Positions 10,580 through 18,582 of a DNA stretch of 64,000 nt are shown piece by piece. The position numbers were made by a program, and so were the translations under genes. The notes under the pieces are model-generated. The model did not search any database, was not told the origin of the DNA, and worked only from the letters and a program-made list of their open reading frames with translations. The stretch lies in contig NZ_JSYN01000002.1 in the NCBI RefSeq assembly GCF_000812965.1, positions 480,402-544,401 on the forward strand, written 5' to 3'. This DNA comes from Pedobacter kyungheensis (GTDB lineage: Bacteria > Bacteroidota > Bacteroidia > Sphingobacteriales > Sphingobacteriaceae). Every line of letters starts with the position of its first letter. Position 1 is the first letter of the stretch.

Positions 10580-11581
10580 ATGAAAATATTATCGGCTTTA
10601 AAAATATATGTTGCAATGTTCGGATTACTGCTGTGTACAGCAAAATCCTTTGCACAAACCGATCCGCATTTTTCACAATATTATGCTTACCCGTTATGGC
10701 TGAACCCAGCCTTAACGGGGGTAATTGACGGTGATTACCGCGGTTCGGTAAATTTTAAGCAACAGTGGAGTGCGTTAAACAGTTCTTTCTTAACTGGCGG
10801 TGCCTCGTTTGATATAGCGCCTAAAAAGAACTTTGCTTTTGGTGCAACAGTAATGAACCAAAGGGCAGGGGAGCTCGATTTTAACTACCTCACTGCGCTC
10901 GTTTCCGGATCGTACCGTTTACGCTTTGGTGCCGAAGGTTTGCAGATGATCAGTTTCGGCTTACAGGCTGGAATCATCAACCGCAGTTTCGATTTCTCAC
11001 AAGCCAGGTTTGGTAACCAGTTTAACCCGATTTCTGGCTACGATGGTGGTATGATGAGTGGCGAAACATTATCTTCACAATCTTCTTTAGTGCCCGATGT
11101 TAATGCTGGTGTGATGTTTTTTGATGGTAATCCGAATAAAAGTGTAAACGTTTTCCTGGGCGCCAGTGCCGCACACTTAACCCGCCCAATGGATCGCTTT
11201 TCGGGGAGCAATTCAAGAATCCCTGTTCGCGTTACCGCACATGGTGGTGCCAGAATCCGTGCTTCGCAATTGTTAGATATTGTACCCAATGCTTTGGTAA
11301 TGTATCAGGGTAATACAAACGAGGTTTCGTTAGGTGCTTATGCACAGTTAAATGTTAATCCATCAGCAAATGTTTTGTTTGGCGGTAACTACCGTGCCAA
11401 AGATGCTGCAATTGCTTTTGTTGGTTTACAGTTAAAAAACATGGTTTTTGGCTTGAGTTACGATGTCAATACCTCTACTTTTAACCGTGCATCAAATAGC
11501 AACGGCGGTTTAGAATTATCCATTTCGCTAATCGGCCGCAACGGAATAATCGGTCCAAACTTCTTTTGTCCACGCTTATAA
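10580..11581 (+). CDS. PorP/SprF family type IX secretion membrane protein
   Basis: This is a 333-residue outer-membrane beta-barrel protein of the PorP/SprF family, which helps secrete or anchor T9SS type B substrates. It has a signal peptide (MKILSALKIYVAMFGLLLC, cleavage after SFAQ), then the family hallmark DPHFSQYYAYPLWLNPALTG. The body is rich in alternating aromatic and glycine strands (FGATVMNQRAG, FGLQAGI, LGASAAHL) and ends in Arg-Leu. It starts 37 bp after the adhesin stop, so the two are very likely co-transcribed and this is the dedicated partner of the adhesin, as SprF is for SprB. The assignment to the family is firm; the specific pairing is inference from position. Confidence 0.93.
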   Translation: MKILSALKIYVAMFGLLLCTAKSFAQTDPHFSQYYAYPLWLNPALTGVIDGDYRGSVNFKQQWSALNSSFLTGGASFDIAPKKNFAFGATVMNQRAGELDFNYLTALVSGSYRLRFGAEGLQMISFGLQAGIINRSFDFSQARFGNQFNPISGYDGGMMSGETLSSQSSLVPDVNAGVMFFDGNPNKSVNVFLGASAAHLTRPMDRFSGSNSRIPVRVTAHGGARIRASQLLDIVPNALVMYQGNTNEVSLGAYAQLNVNPSANVLFGGNYRAKDAAIAFVGLQLKNMVFGLSYDVNTSTFNRASNSNGGLELSISLIGRNGIIGPNFFCPRL

Positions 11582-11652
11582 TTATTCTGATGAAACCATC
11601 ATGGTTTTCGAACCATGATAGCTTCATCACCGTTGAAACCAAATTTAGAAAG

Positions 11653-13653
11653 ATGAAAAAAATATTACTCTTTTTGCTAGTGGCATTTGGCAGTTATGCA
11701 AACGCACAGTTTGTGGTAAATTATAAAAAAGTTGCCGATACCTATTTTGAAAATAAGGATTACTATGCGGCCTCTACATTTTATAAAAGAGCCTTAAAAA
11801 TTACGGGAGATACTACATACGCAATTTTACCCTATGGTAAAGAAAGAAATTCGACTTCTGATAATAGAGCGATAGAAGACTACGAAGGATCGGTTTATAA
11901 CCTGGCCGAATCGAGCCGTTTATACCGTGAATATAACGAGGCCGAAAAGTACTATGCTGTGGCCATTACTTTTTCCAATACCAAGTACAGAAAAGCTCTT
12001 TTTTACTATGCGGAAAGTTTACGTGCTAACAAAAAGTTCAATCTCGCTATCGATGCCTTTCAACAGTATATTCAGAGAAATCCTGGCGATGCACTGGCCA
12101 AAGAAGCACAGAAAGAAATCGAATCATGCAATTTTGCCATTGAAGAAATGCGTTTTCCCCGCATGGTACAGGTAAAAAAGTTAGCCGCTAATTTAAACGG
12201 TTTGGGCTCTAACTATGCACCCGTTAAACTGAACAATGAGTTTTATTTTACCTCTTCGCGCCCGATTGCAGTGGCTAGCAAACGCGATTTAGTTAAAACC
12301 GATGCAGGTGATGTTCAGGTTTCGACGAAAAGCAACCCTTTCATCAATAACATTTATACTGCCAAAGGAGAATTAAGCGGTAGCAATATTGCCGTTAAAA
12401 TGGTGGATATCAATTTCCCTAAAAATGTAGAAATCGCCGCGCCGGCTTTTTCGCCTAACGGAACTGTAGCTTATTTTACCGCCTGGAAGGATAAAGAAAA
12501 ATATGGTATCTACAGTGCGAAAAAAACAGGCGATAAATGGTCTGATCCACAACCGGTTGGTTTGCAGGTAAACAGCAAAGATTTTAATTCAGCACAACCT
12601 TTTGTAACCAGCGATGGTAAATTCCTGCTTTTTTCATCAGACAGGAGTGGAGGTTATGGTAAATTCGATTTATGGTACTGTGCCATCCGCGAAGATGGGT
12701 CTTTAGGCCAGGCTGTAAACTTTGGTCCGGCAATTAATACCGCAGATGATGAGCGTGCGCCTTATTACAACAGTTTAACCAAAAAACTTTTGTTCAGTAC
12801 CGATGGCAGAATTGGTTTCGGTGGCCTCGACTTTTTCGAGTCGGAAGGCGATTTGATTACCTGGTCAACGCCAAAAAATCTGGGCTATCCTTTCAACTCA
12901 TCAAAAGACGATCTTTATTTCACTGCAATTGATGACAGGGGAACGAGAGGTTATATCAGCTCCGATCGCGAATCATCGTGCTGTTTAGAGCTTTTCGAGG
13001 TTAAAAAAGAATACCTTTCTATTTCGGGTATTTTAACCGATTGTAAAACCAAAGCACCTTTGGCAGATGCAGCAGTGACGCTAACCAATGCAGAAGGTCC
13101 GCAAAAATATACTACGGGTACCGATGGAGTTTACAGGTTTAAAGTAGATTCGAAAAGACCAATTAAATTACTTTTTGCCAAAGACAATTACTTCGCCATT
13201 ACCCGCAATTACCCTTACGAAGAACTGGCTAAAGCCGATACCTTAATTTATAAAGATTATTGCTTAAGCCCTTTCAAACTGGGTATACCAATGGCTTTAG
13301 ATAATGTGTATTACGAGTTTAACAGTGCCGAGCTAACCGAGCCTTCTAAAAAAGTGCTCGATTTCTTAATCCCGATTATGGAAGACAATCCGGAAATGGA
13401 AATTGAATTGGGCTCGCACACCGATAATATCGGAACCGACGAGTATAATCTCGATCTATCAAACAGAAGAGCCAAGTCATGTGTTGATTATCTGGAGAGT
13501 AAAGGTATTGCCGCATCGCGGATGACTTCTAAAGGTTATGGCGAATCGATGCCGATTGCTCCAAACGAAATTGTGGTAAAACGCAAGAAAAAAGATAACC
13601 CCGAAGGCAGGGCGAAAAACAGAAGAACAGAATTTAAAGTAACCAAAAAATAA
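11653..13653 (+). CDS. PD40 beta-propeller / OmpA-domain envelope protein
   Basis: The start is the ATG at 11653 because a clear signal peptide follows it (MKKILLFLLVAFGSYANAQ); the longer frame from 11566 overlaps the previous gene and has no signal. The product is 666 residues. TPR-like helices occupy about 25-150, PD40/WD40-like propeller strands about 200-430 (PAFSPNGTVAYFT, FLLFSSDRSGGYGKFDLWY), and a carboxypeptidase-regulatory-like beta domain about 455-540. A C-terminal OmpA peptidoglycan-binding domain follows at about 555-666 (YYEFNSAELTEPSKKVLDFL, GSHTDNIGTDEYNLDLSNRR). Proteins of this architecture recur downstream of PorP/SprF genes and are thought to tie T9SS components to the cell wall. 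It is the last gene of the adhesin operon and is followed by a strong terminator. Confidence 0.9.
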   Translation: MKKILLFLLVAFGSYANAQFVVNYKKVADTYFENKDYYAASTFYKRALKITGDTTYAILPYGKERNSTSDNRAIEDYEGSVYNLAESSRLYREYNEAEKYYAVAITFSNTKYRKALFYYAESLRANKKFNLAIDAFQQYIQRNPGDALAKEAQKEIESCNFAIEEMRFPRMVQVKKLAANLNGLGSNYAPVKLNNEFYFTSSRPIAVASKRDLVKTDAGDVQVSTKSNPFINNIYTAKGELSGSNIAVKMVDINFPKNVEIAAPAFSPNGTVAYFTAWKDKEKYGIYSAKKTGDKWSDPQPVGLQVNSKDFNSAQPFVTSDGKFLLFSSDRSGGYGKFDLWYCAIREDGSLGQAVNFGPAINTADDERAPYYNSLTKKLLFSTDGRIGFGGLDFFESEGDLITWSTPKNLGYPFNSSKDDLYFTAIDDRGTRGYISSDRESSCCLELFEVKKEYLSISGILTDCKTKAPLADAAVTLTNAEGPQKYTTGTDGVYRFKVDSKRPIKLLFAKDNYFAITRNYPYEELAKADTLIYKDYCLSPFKLGIPMALDNVYYEFNSAELTEPSKKVLDFLIPIMEDNPEMEIELGSHTDNIGTDEYNLDLSNRRAKSCVDYLESKGIAASRMTSKGYGESMPIAPNEIVVKRKKKDNPEGRAKNRRTEFKVTKK

Positions 13654-13672
13654 TAAAATTAGCATCCCGGTG

Positions 13673-13704
13673 AGCCATCTTCTTTTTAGGAGATGGCTTT
13701 TTTG
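13673..13704 (+). terminator. Rho-independent terminator after the OmpA gene
   Basis: A perfect 8-bp stem, AGCCATCT (13673-13680) with AGATGGCT (13691-13698), is followed by a T-rich run. It ends the adhesin operon and separates it from lanB. Confidence 0.85.
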
Positions 13705-13728
13705 TTTTTATCGCCACCCTTTTAAATT

Positions 13729-13736
13729 AATCTTTG
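13729..13736 (+). promoter_or_regulatory. Possible -7 box of lanB
   Basis: AATCTTTG matches 7 of 8 positions of the Bacteroidota -7 consensus TAnnTTTG and lies 27 bp before the lanB ATG. No convincing -33 TTG at 19-20 bp is seen, so this is tentative. No copy of the GGGTTT direct repeats found at the peptide promoter is seen here. Confidence 0.35.
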
Positions 13737-13763
13737 TAATTTTCCGCCTGCCATTTAAAAACA

Positions 13764-16565
13764 ATGAAACTTCAAATCCAACCAACAGTAATTTTTAGAA
13801 CACCTAAATTTTCATATCAGGCAGAACTTGCTGATTGTTGGGAAGAATTAAAAGAAGCCATTTCCATTTCTTCTGCTGCCTTTTACGAAACTATAAAAGA
13901 GGTAAAGGCAAACGAATTGGCTGGTCTTCCACCGAAGATCCAGTTCACCATCTGGAAATACTTTAACAGGTCTAAGTTCCGGGCAACACCTTATGGTACT
14001 TTTGCCAGTTTTAGCATATTAAATAATGCCATAAAGCCAGTGGGTAGCGCTATAGTTATTCAGGAAGCATTACAGCTACGTAAGCTGGTAGATTGGCCGC
14101 ATAAAAATAACATCCGTTTTAACCTGGCTGAACTATTCCAAAAAAACTGCATGCTTTTTAGCAATAGCAGTTATTATTTAACGCCAGATAGCATTCGTTA
14201 TATCGCTTGTGCCGATGGAGTGTTCGAACTGGCAGAACTTGATTACGATAATACTGTAAAACAGATTTTAGATGCTTGTTTAGCCCCAATCCGGGTTAAC
14301 GATCTGGTTAAAACCCTCGAACTGAAGGATACAGAACTTGATGGATTATTTGGTTTATTGCAGGATATGCACGATCTGCAGCTCCTGTTTACCAATTACG
14401 ATCCAAACATTATTGGTGCCGATTATTTTGAGCGCATTGGCCTTACTGATACGGCGAATCTGCCAAAATACCTTCTGGCACAACGCGAAGTCCAGTCTGG
14501 AAATCTGGAAGAACGTTTACTTCAGTCCATTCCGGCATTAGCCAGATTAATGCAGGATATTTTGCCTGCTAAAGAGCAAGGCGCCCTTGGGCAGTTTACC
14601 GCACGTTTTAAAAAGAAATTCGAAGATCAGGAAATTCCGCTATTGGTAGCTTTAGATCCTGAAATGGGCGTAGGTTACGATGAGCTTGAACAGGCGGGGC
14701 AAAACGACGATTTTATTGCCAGGCTAAATAACAAACCCTCAAAAAAAGCAACCGAAGGCGAACAGATTAAAACCTTGTTGGGTACAAACCTCTCTCCGCA
14801 GGGCTTTGAAAAAGGTAAAACCGTTTTTTTGAATAAACTTGCTTTTACACCTAACGAAAAGCCTTTGCTTTTGCCCAATTCGCTGAGTATGATTATGTCT
14901 GTTCAGGACGATCTTATTTTTGCCGAACAGATTGGTGGTGCAACTTCGAACGCCCTAACAGGACGGTTTACCATGGCCAGCGCAGCTGTTGAAGATTATA
15001 CCAGAAGCATTGCCCGCATAGAACAGGAGGCTAACCCCGATGTTTTGTTTTTTGATGTGGCCTATATGGTCGAAACCAATGTTGATAATGTAAACCGCCG
15101 GAAACTGATTTATGATCACCAGTTAGCTATCCTGAATTTCGATACCTCAGTTGCTCCGTTAACCTTAAACGATATTCAGCTTGCTGTGCGGGGGAATGAA
15201 ATAATTTTACGTTCTAAACAGCTAAATAAGCGCCTGGTGCCACGCTTAGCCTCGGCTTATAACTATTCCCGTTCCGATCTTTCTGTATTCAGGTTGCTGT
15301 GCGATCTGCAGTATCAGGGTTTACAGAGCAACCTTTCCCTACCGCTCGATAGCATATTCCCTGATCTGGATTACTATCCGCGCCTGCAATTCCAGAATAT
15401 TGTTTTAAGCAACAACAAGTGGAAAATCCAAAAGGAAAAACTGTTGGAGCCTGATAAAAAGTTTTTGCCTGTTACCAACTGCCGGGAATATCTTAAAACA
15501 GTTGGGGTGAGCCCTTACTTTAGAACAGGTGTTTCCGATCAGACATTATGTTTCGCACTCGATAGCGATGAAGATTTAATTGCTTTTCAACAGTACATGC
15601 AAAAACAAAGCAGTATTTATGTAGAAGAAGTTACTTTCCCTCAGCAAAGTACAGTGGTTGATGAAAAATCGCAACCTTATATTGCCCAGTTTATTTTAAG
15701 TCTCACACATAACCAGCAGCGCTATGCCGGAATTACAAGCAGGAGCAAATCTGCAGAAGTAACCCGTTTTTTCCCGCCAGGTAAAGAATGGTTGTATTTC
15801 GAAATTTATACACACCAGCAACGGTCAGATCAGGTTTTGGCCGAAATTATTGCGCCTTACCTGGAAAAGCATGAAGCTGATATCAAAAACTGGTTTTTTA
15901 TCCGGTATAACGAAAATGGAAACCATATTCGTTTCAGGCTGCGATTAAATGATGAACTTAAAGCACAGCAACTCATTTCAGACCTGATGACAGATCTGGC
16001 CGGACTTTTAAATAGCGGTCTGGTATCTGATGTACAGATTAAAACCTATAAACGCGAACTGGAACGTTACGGAAGTGATAACATAGAGCAGGTAGAAAAG
16101 CATTTCGCAGTGGATAGCGATTTTGTGCTATCACTTTTTGAAACTCAACCCGGTCATTTCGATAAATATAAGCTTTGTGCTGCTTTGGTATCAACTCTGG
16201 CAACTTCAAAAATAATAGACAGGACAAGTCTGTTTAAACTGGTTGGCGGAATTTCCGATGCATTTAACCGCGAACATCAGTTAGAGGCTGCTGACTTTAA
16301 ACAGCTGAACAACCAGTATCAGGAATTCAAAAAAGCCTCGTTTGGTGGGTTAAATGAAAATCAGCAACAAAAATTCAATGCATTATCGGCTTCGTTAATT
16401 CACATTCTGAAGTATTGCGATCCGGCGCAGCAAGCAAAGCTGTTTAGCGATTTAATGCACATGCATGTAAACAGGCTGTTTAATAAAGATCAGCGCACAC
16501 ATGAAATGGTGATGTATTATTTTCTTTTAAAAGAAATTCAGCGTCAAAATGCAATGGCCCGCTAG
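13764..16565 (+). CDS. lanB: Lantibiotic dehydratase (full-length LanB)
   Basis: This is a 933-residue class I lanthipeptide dehydratase. Such enzymes glutamylate Ser/Thr of a precursor peptide using glutamyl-tRNA and then eliminate glutamate to give dehydroalanine/dehydrobutyrine. The N-terminal glutamylation part (about 10-650) shows the family motif RATPYGTFASFS. The C-terminal SpaB_C/thiopeptide-type elimination domain (about 690-925) shows WLYFEIYTH and FFIRYNENGNHIRFRLRL. Length and both domains fit full LanB (NisB is about 990 aa), not the small split LanB or PEARL types. Its stop overlaps by 4 nt the stop of the convergent kinase gene. The likely substrates are the four peptides at 17.8-18.6 kb. 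No LanC, LanT or LanP gene is seen nearby. Confidence 0.9.
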   Translation: MKLQIQPTVIFRTPKFSYQAELADCWEELKEAISISSAAFYETIKEVKANELAGLPPKIQFTIWKYFNRSKFRATPYGTFASFSILNNAIKPVGSAIVIQEALQLRKLVDWPHKNNIRFNLAELFQKNCMLFSNSSYYLTPDSIRYIACADGVFELAELDYDNTVKQILDACLAPIRVNDLVKTLELKDTELDGLFGLLQDMHDLQLLFTNYDPNIIGADYFERIGLTDTANLPKYLLAQREVQSGNLEERLLQSIPALARLMQDILPAKEQGALGQFTARFKKKFEDQEIPLLVALDPEMGVGYDELEQAGQNDDFIARLNNKPSKKATEGEQIKTLLGTNLSPQGFEKGKTVFLNKLAFTPNEKPLLLPNSLSMIMSVQDDLIFAEQIGGATSNALTGRFTMASAAVEDYTRSIARIEQEANPDVLFFDVAYMVETNVDNVNRRKLIYDHQLAILNFDTSVAPLTLNDIQLAVRGNEIILRSKQLNKRLVPRLASAYNYSRSDLSVFRLLCDLQYQGLQSNLSLPLDSIFPDLDYYPRLQFQNIVLSNNKWKIQKEKLLEPDKKFLPVTNCREYLKTVGVSPYFRTGVSDQTLCFALDSDEDLIAFQQYMQKQSSIYVEEVTFPQQSTVVDEKSQPYIAQFILSLTHNQQRYAGITSRSKSAEVTRFFPPGKEWLYFEIYTHQQRSDQVLAEIIAPYLEKHEADIKNWFFIRYNENGNHIRFRLRLNDELKAQQLISDLMTDLAGLLNSGLVSDVQIKTYKRELERYGSDNIEQVEKHFAVDSDFVLSLFETQPGHFDKYKLCAALVSTLATSKIIDRTSLFKLVGGISDAFNREHQLEAADFKQLNNQYQEFKKASFGGLNENQQQKFNALSASLIHILKYCDPAQQAKLFSDLMHMHVNRLFNKDQRTHEMVMYYFLLKEIQRQNAMAR

Positions 16566-17677
16566 CGGTTTAACCTGGCCATTGGATTAACAATATTTAC
16601 ATCAATTTCTGTAATATATCGGTTTAACGGGTCCTGATAATACCTGAATACATAGTCTTCGCCATAAAAATTGCTCAGGCGTTTAGCAATATTCTCTATC
16701 CCCACATGATGGCTTTCTGTTTGCTTACCCTTATTATCATTTATCATGTTAATGGTGGTGATATTCAGGTTGTTGTTCTGGTAAGCAATTTTAATCTGGG
16801 CAGGTTGGGTAGAGTGCGAAACATTTCCATGTTTAAAAATGTTCTCTACCAAAGTTAACAAAATAAGGGGCGGAAATCTCAGTCCGAATAAATCGCCGGT
16901 TACATCAAGTTCGAGGTTAATGTTGTTGGCTGTACGGAGTTTATGCAGGTTAATCAGGTGTTCAATCTGCTCAATCTCTTCACTTAAAGGCACTACCTCC
17001 GATGCTTCAGGCCGTTTAAGGGCATAACGCATCATTTCGGCAAGGTTCATAATGGCATCGGCTGCCATAGGGGCCTTTTTACGGGCATCGTTGTAGATGA
17101 AATTTAGGGTATTAAATAAAAAGTGCGGATTAATCTGGCTCCGCAGGTAATTGTTCTGTGATTGTATCAGGTCGTTTTCCAATGCCTGTTTTTCAATTTG
17201 GGTAACCAGGTTCTGTCTTTCGAGGGCTTCTACTTTCTTTTGATCCTGAAATGATTTAACGAGATAAACATAACCTGTAGCAAAACCAATATAGTAAATA
17301 GAACGGTATAAGCAGGAAAGGATAAAGTTACGGCTATCAAAATTTGCCATGTCGAATTTTACAATGCCGATCTTTTGAAATGCCAATAACAGCAAAAAGC
17401 TTAATGCGATATAAGCTGCACCCATCACCACAATAAGTAATAAAACTTTAAAGAACCTAAGCAATTGGTTTTGGCTATTCAATACTTTTTTTAACAAAAA
17501 TGCATGGGTATAAAACGCCGTAATGTTGGTGATGTATATGAGGAGGTATGTTCCGGCAGGCTTGAATTGTTTAGATGCCAAACCTAAAATAAATACCTCA
17601 TAAATGATATAAATAATCCAGATAAACAGGTGAAGTTTATACTTTTTATATAATGATTTGATGATTGGTAACGTCAT
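16562..17677 (-). CDS. LytS-type membrane sensor histidine kinase
   Basis: This 371-residue protein belongs to the His_kinase (PF06580) family that pairs with LytTR regulators. Four hydrophobic segments in the first 150 residues (LHLFIWIIYIIYEVFILGLA, YLLIYITNITAFYTHAFLL, LLLIVVMGAAYIALSFLLLL, CLYRSIYYIGFATGYVYLV) form the sensor. A short coiled linker follows, then the phospho-acceptor motif SQINPHFLFNTLNFIYN and an HATPase region (PPLILLTLVENIFKHGN). Its partner is most likely the LytTR regulator at 18583-19326; the pair is split by the peptide array. It reads divergently from the peptides across a 145-bp region holding a direct-repeat operator that begins only 15 bp from its start codon, so feedback control is plausible. 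Confidence 0.92.
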   Translation of the reverse strand: MTLPIIKSLYKKYKLHLFIWIIYIIYEVFILGLASKQFKPAGTYLLIYITNITAFYTHAFLLKKVLNSQNQLLRFFKVLLLIVVMGAAYIALSFLLLLAFQKIGIVKFDMANFDSRNFILSCLYRSIYYIGFATGYVYLVKSFQDQKKVEALERQNLVTQIEKQALENDLIQSQNNYLRSQINPHFLFNTLNFIYNDARKKAPMAADAIMNLAEMMRYALKRPEASEVVPLSEEIEQIEHLINLHKLRTANNINLELDVTGDLFGLRFPPLILLTLVENIFKHGNVSHSTQPAQIKIAYQNNNLNITTINMINDNKGKQTESHHVGIENIAKRLSNFYGEDYVFRYYQDPLNRYITEIDVNIVNPMARLNR

Positions 17678-17691
17678 TTTTTCGCTTTAAA

Positions 17692-17775
17692 TCTATTAAA
17701 ATGTGGGTTTTTGTCTACTAAAATTAGGGTTTTGTGTAAAAAAATGGCAGCGGTTTGTTTTCAGCCGCATCTTTA
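17692..17775 (+). promoter_or_regulatory. Direct-repeat operator plus promoter of the peptide array
   Basis: Two 22-bp-spaced direct repeats are seen: TCTATTAAAATGTGGGTTTT from 17692 and TCTACTAAAATTAGGGTTTT from 17714. The GGG cores are at 17705 and 17727, and the second repeat ends in TGTAAAA at 17735. Tandem sites two helical turns apart are typical of LytTR-domain regulators. ATCTTTA (17769-17775) starts exactly 34 bp after the start of TGTAAAA and resembles a weak -7 box. The same arrangement recurs at 19438-19507. Binding by the local LytTR protein is inferred. Confidence 0.65.
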
Positions 17776-17822
17776 CAGAAAATTAATCACAACGATAAAT
17801 ACAAAATTAAAATAATAATATC

Positions 17823-17978
17823 ATGAAAGCTCAACACACTAATACATCAGCTAAACTTGCTAAAAAAACTGTTTTTGTTTATAAAAACATCAAAGCTAAA
17901 AACAGTCTTTTTGAAACCACTCCAACCGGAGATCAAAGTCACACTGTTGTAATGACCAGCTGGATCGATGTAATCTAA
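17823..17978 (+). CDS. Cys-free RiPP precursor-like peptide, copy 1
   Basis: A 51-residue peptide starting MKAQHTNTSAKLAKKTVFVY and ending SHTVVMTSWIDVI. It has no cysteine. The N-terminal half is basic (five Lys in residues 11-26) and leader-like. The C-terminal half is rich in Thr and Ser (TTPTGDQSHTVVMTS, seven hydroxyl residues) and is the likely core for LanB dehydration. It has no signal peptide or GG leader-cleavage motif. The start ATG lies 12 bp after an AATAATAATATC element common to copies 1-3. I do not recognise the family; the precursor role is inferred from size, tandem copies, LanB and the flanking kinase/regulator pair. Confidence 0.8.
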   Translation: MKAQHTNTSAKLAKKTVFVYKNIKAKNSLFETTPTGDQSHTVVMTSWIDVI

Positions 17979-18022
17979 TACCTAATTAATTTTTTCTATA
18001 ATCTATTTCAAATAATAATATC

Positions 18023-18178
18023 ATGAAAGCTCAACATACTAATACCTCAGCTAAACTTGCTAAAAAAACTGTTTTTGTTTATAAAAACATCAAAGCTAAA
18101 AACAGCCTTTTTGAAACTACACCAACCGGAGATCAAAGTCACACTGTTGTAATGACCAGCTGGATCGATGTAATCTAA
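18023..18178 (+). CDS. Cys-free RiPP precursor-like peptide, copy 2
   Basis: This encodes a protein identical to copy 1, although the gene differs at five bases, all silent. That pattern means the reading frame is translated and held under purifying selection. It lies exactly 200 bp downstream of copy 1, with a 44-bp A/T-rich spacer and no own operator repeats, so it is probably read from the copy 1 promoter. Confidence 0.8.
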   Translation: MKAQHTNTSAKLAKKTVFVYKNIKAKNSLFETTPTGDQSHTVVMTSWIDVI

Positions 18179-18222
18179 TACCTATTTAATTTTTTCTATA
18201 ATCTATTTCAAATAATAATATC

Positions 18223-18378
18223 ATGAAAGCTCAACATACTAATACCTCAGCTAAACTTGCTAAAAAAACTGTTTTTGTTTATAAAAACATCAAAACTAAA
18301 AACAGCCTTTTTGAAACCACGCCAACCGGAGATCAAAGTCACACTGTTGTAATGACCAGCTGGATTGATATAATCTAA
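18223..18378 (+). CDS. Cys-free RiPP precursor-like peptide, copy 3
   Basis: This 51-residue copy differs from copies 1 and 2 only at residue 25 (Ala to Thr) and residue 50 (Val to Ile, giving an IDII ending); the other base changes are silent. It again has no cysteine. The proposed core TTPTGDQSHTVVMTSW is unchanged. The Thr at position 25 adds a possible modification site near the leader/core junction. Confidence 0.8.
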   Translation: MKAQHTNTSAKLAKKTVFVYKNIKTKNSLFETTPTGDQSHTVVMTSWIDII

Positions 18379-18426
18379 TCAACAATTTAATTTTTTAAAT
18401 AATCTTCTATATTTTAGTGTCATACC

Positions 18427-18582
18427 ATGAAAGCTCAACAAATAAACACATCGGCTAAACTTTCCAAAAAAACTGTTTTCGTTTATAAAAACGTTAGAGC
18501 GCAAAGTAATTTTCAGACTACTCCAACCGGCGATCAAAGTCATACAATAGTAATGACCAGCTGGATCGACGTAATCCTTTAA
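18427..18582 (+). CDS. Cys-free RiPP precursor-like peptide, diverged copy 4
   Basis: This is a 51-residue divergent paralogue: MKAQQINTSAKLSKKTVFVY, then KNVRAQSNFQ replacing KNIKAKNSLFE, with one residue deleted and a Leu added at the end. The segment TTPTGDQSHT(I)VMTSWIDVI is conserved almost exactly, while the middle varies. This marks the C-terminal half as the functional core and residues 1-22 as a recognition leader. There is no cysteine. The spacer before it differs from the 200-bp unit. Its stop codon abuts the stop of the convergent LytTR gene with no gap. Confidence 0.78.
   Translation: MKAQQINTSAKLSKKTVFVYKNVRAQSNFQTTPTGDQSHTIVMTSWIDVIL

Larger units (their letters stand above)
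17811..18395 (+). repeat. 200-bp tandem repeat carrying peptide genes 1-3
   Basis: Three units start at 17811, 18011 and 18211, each with the leader AATAATAATATC, a 156-bp gene and an A/T-rich spacer. Units 1 and 2 differ at only 6 positions; all five coding differences are silent. Unit 3 diverges after its stop codon. The fourth gene is an older copy outside the regular period. Confidence 0.93.

Noticed and set aside
11566..11652. Upstream extension of the PD40/OmpA gene
   Set aside because: It would overlap the PorP/SprF gene and hide the signal peptide that begins at 11653.
13764..16565. PEARL-type (tRNA-dependent amino-acid adding) small LanB
   Set aside because: The C-terminal SpaB_C-like elimination domain is present (FFIRYNENGNHIRFRLRL), which PEARL enzymes lack. 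Still, the Cys-free peptides keep this open at low weight.
17811..18582. CRISPR array or simple satellite
   Set aside because: The 200-bp units each carry a conserved open frame with silent changes; there are no short repeats with unique spacers and no cas genes.
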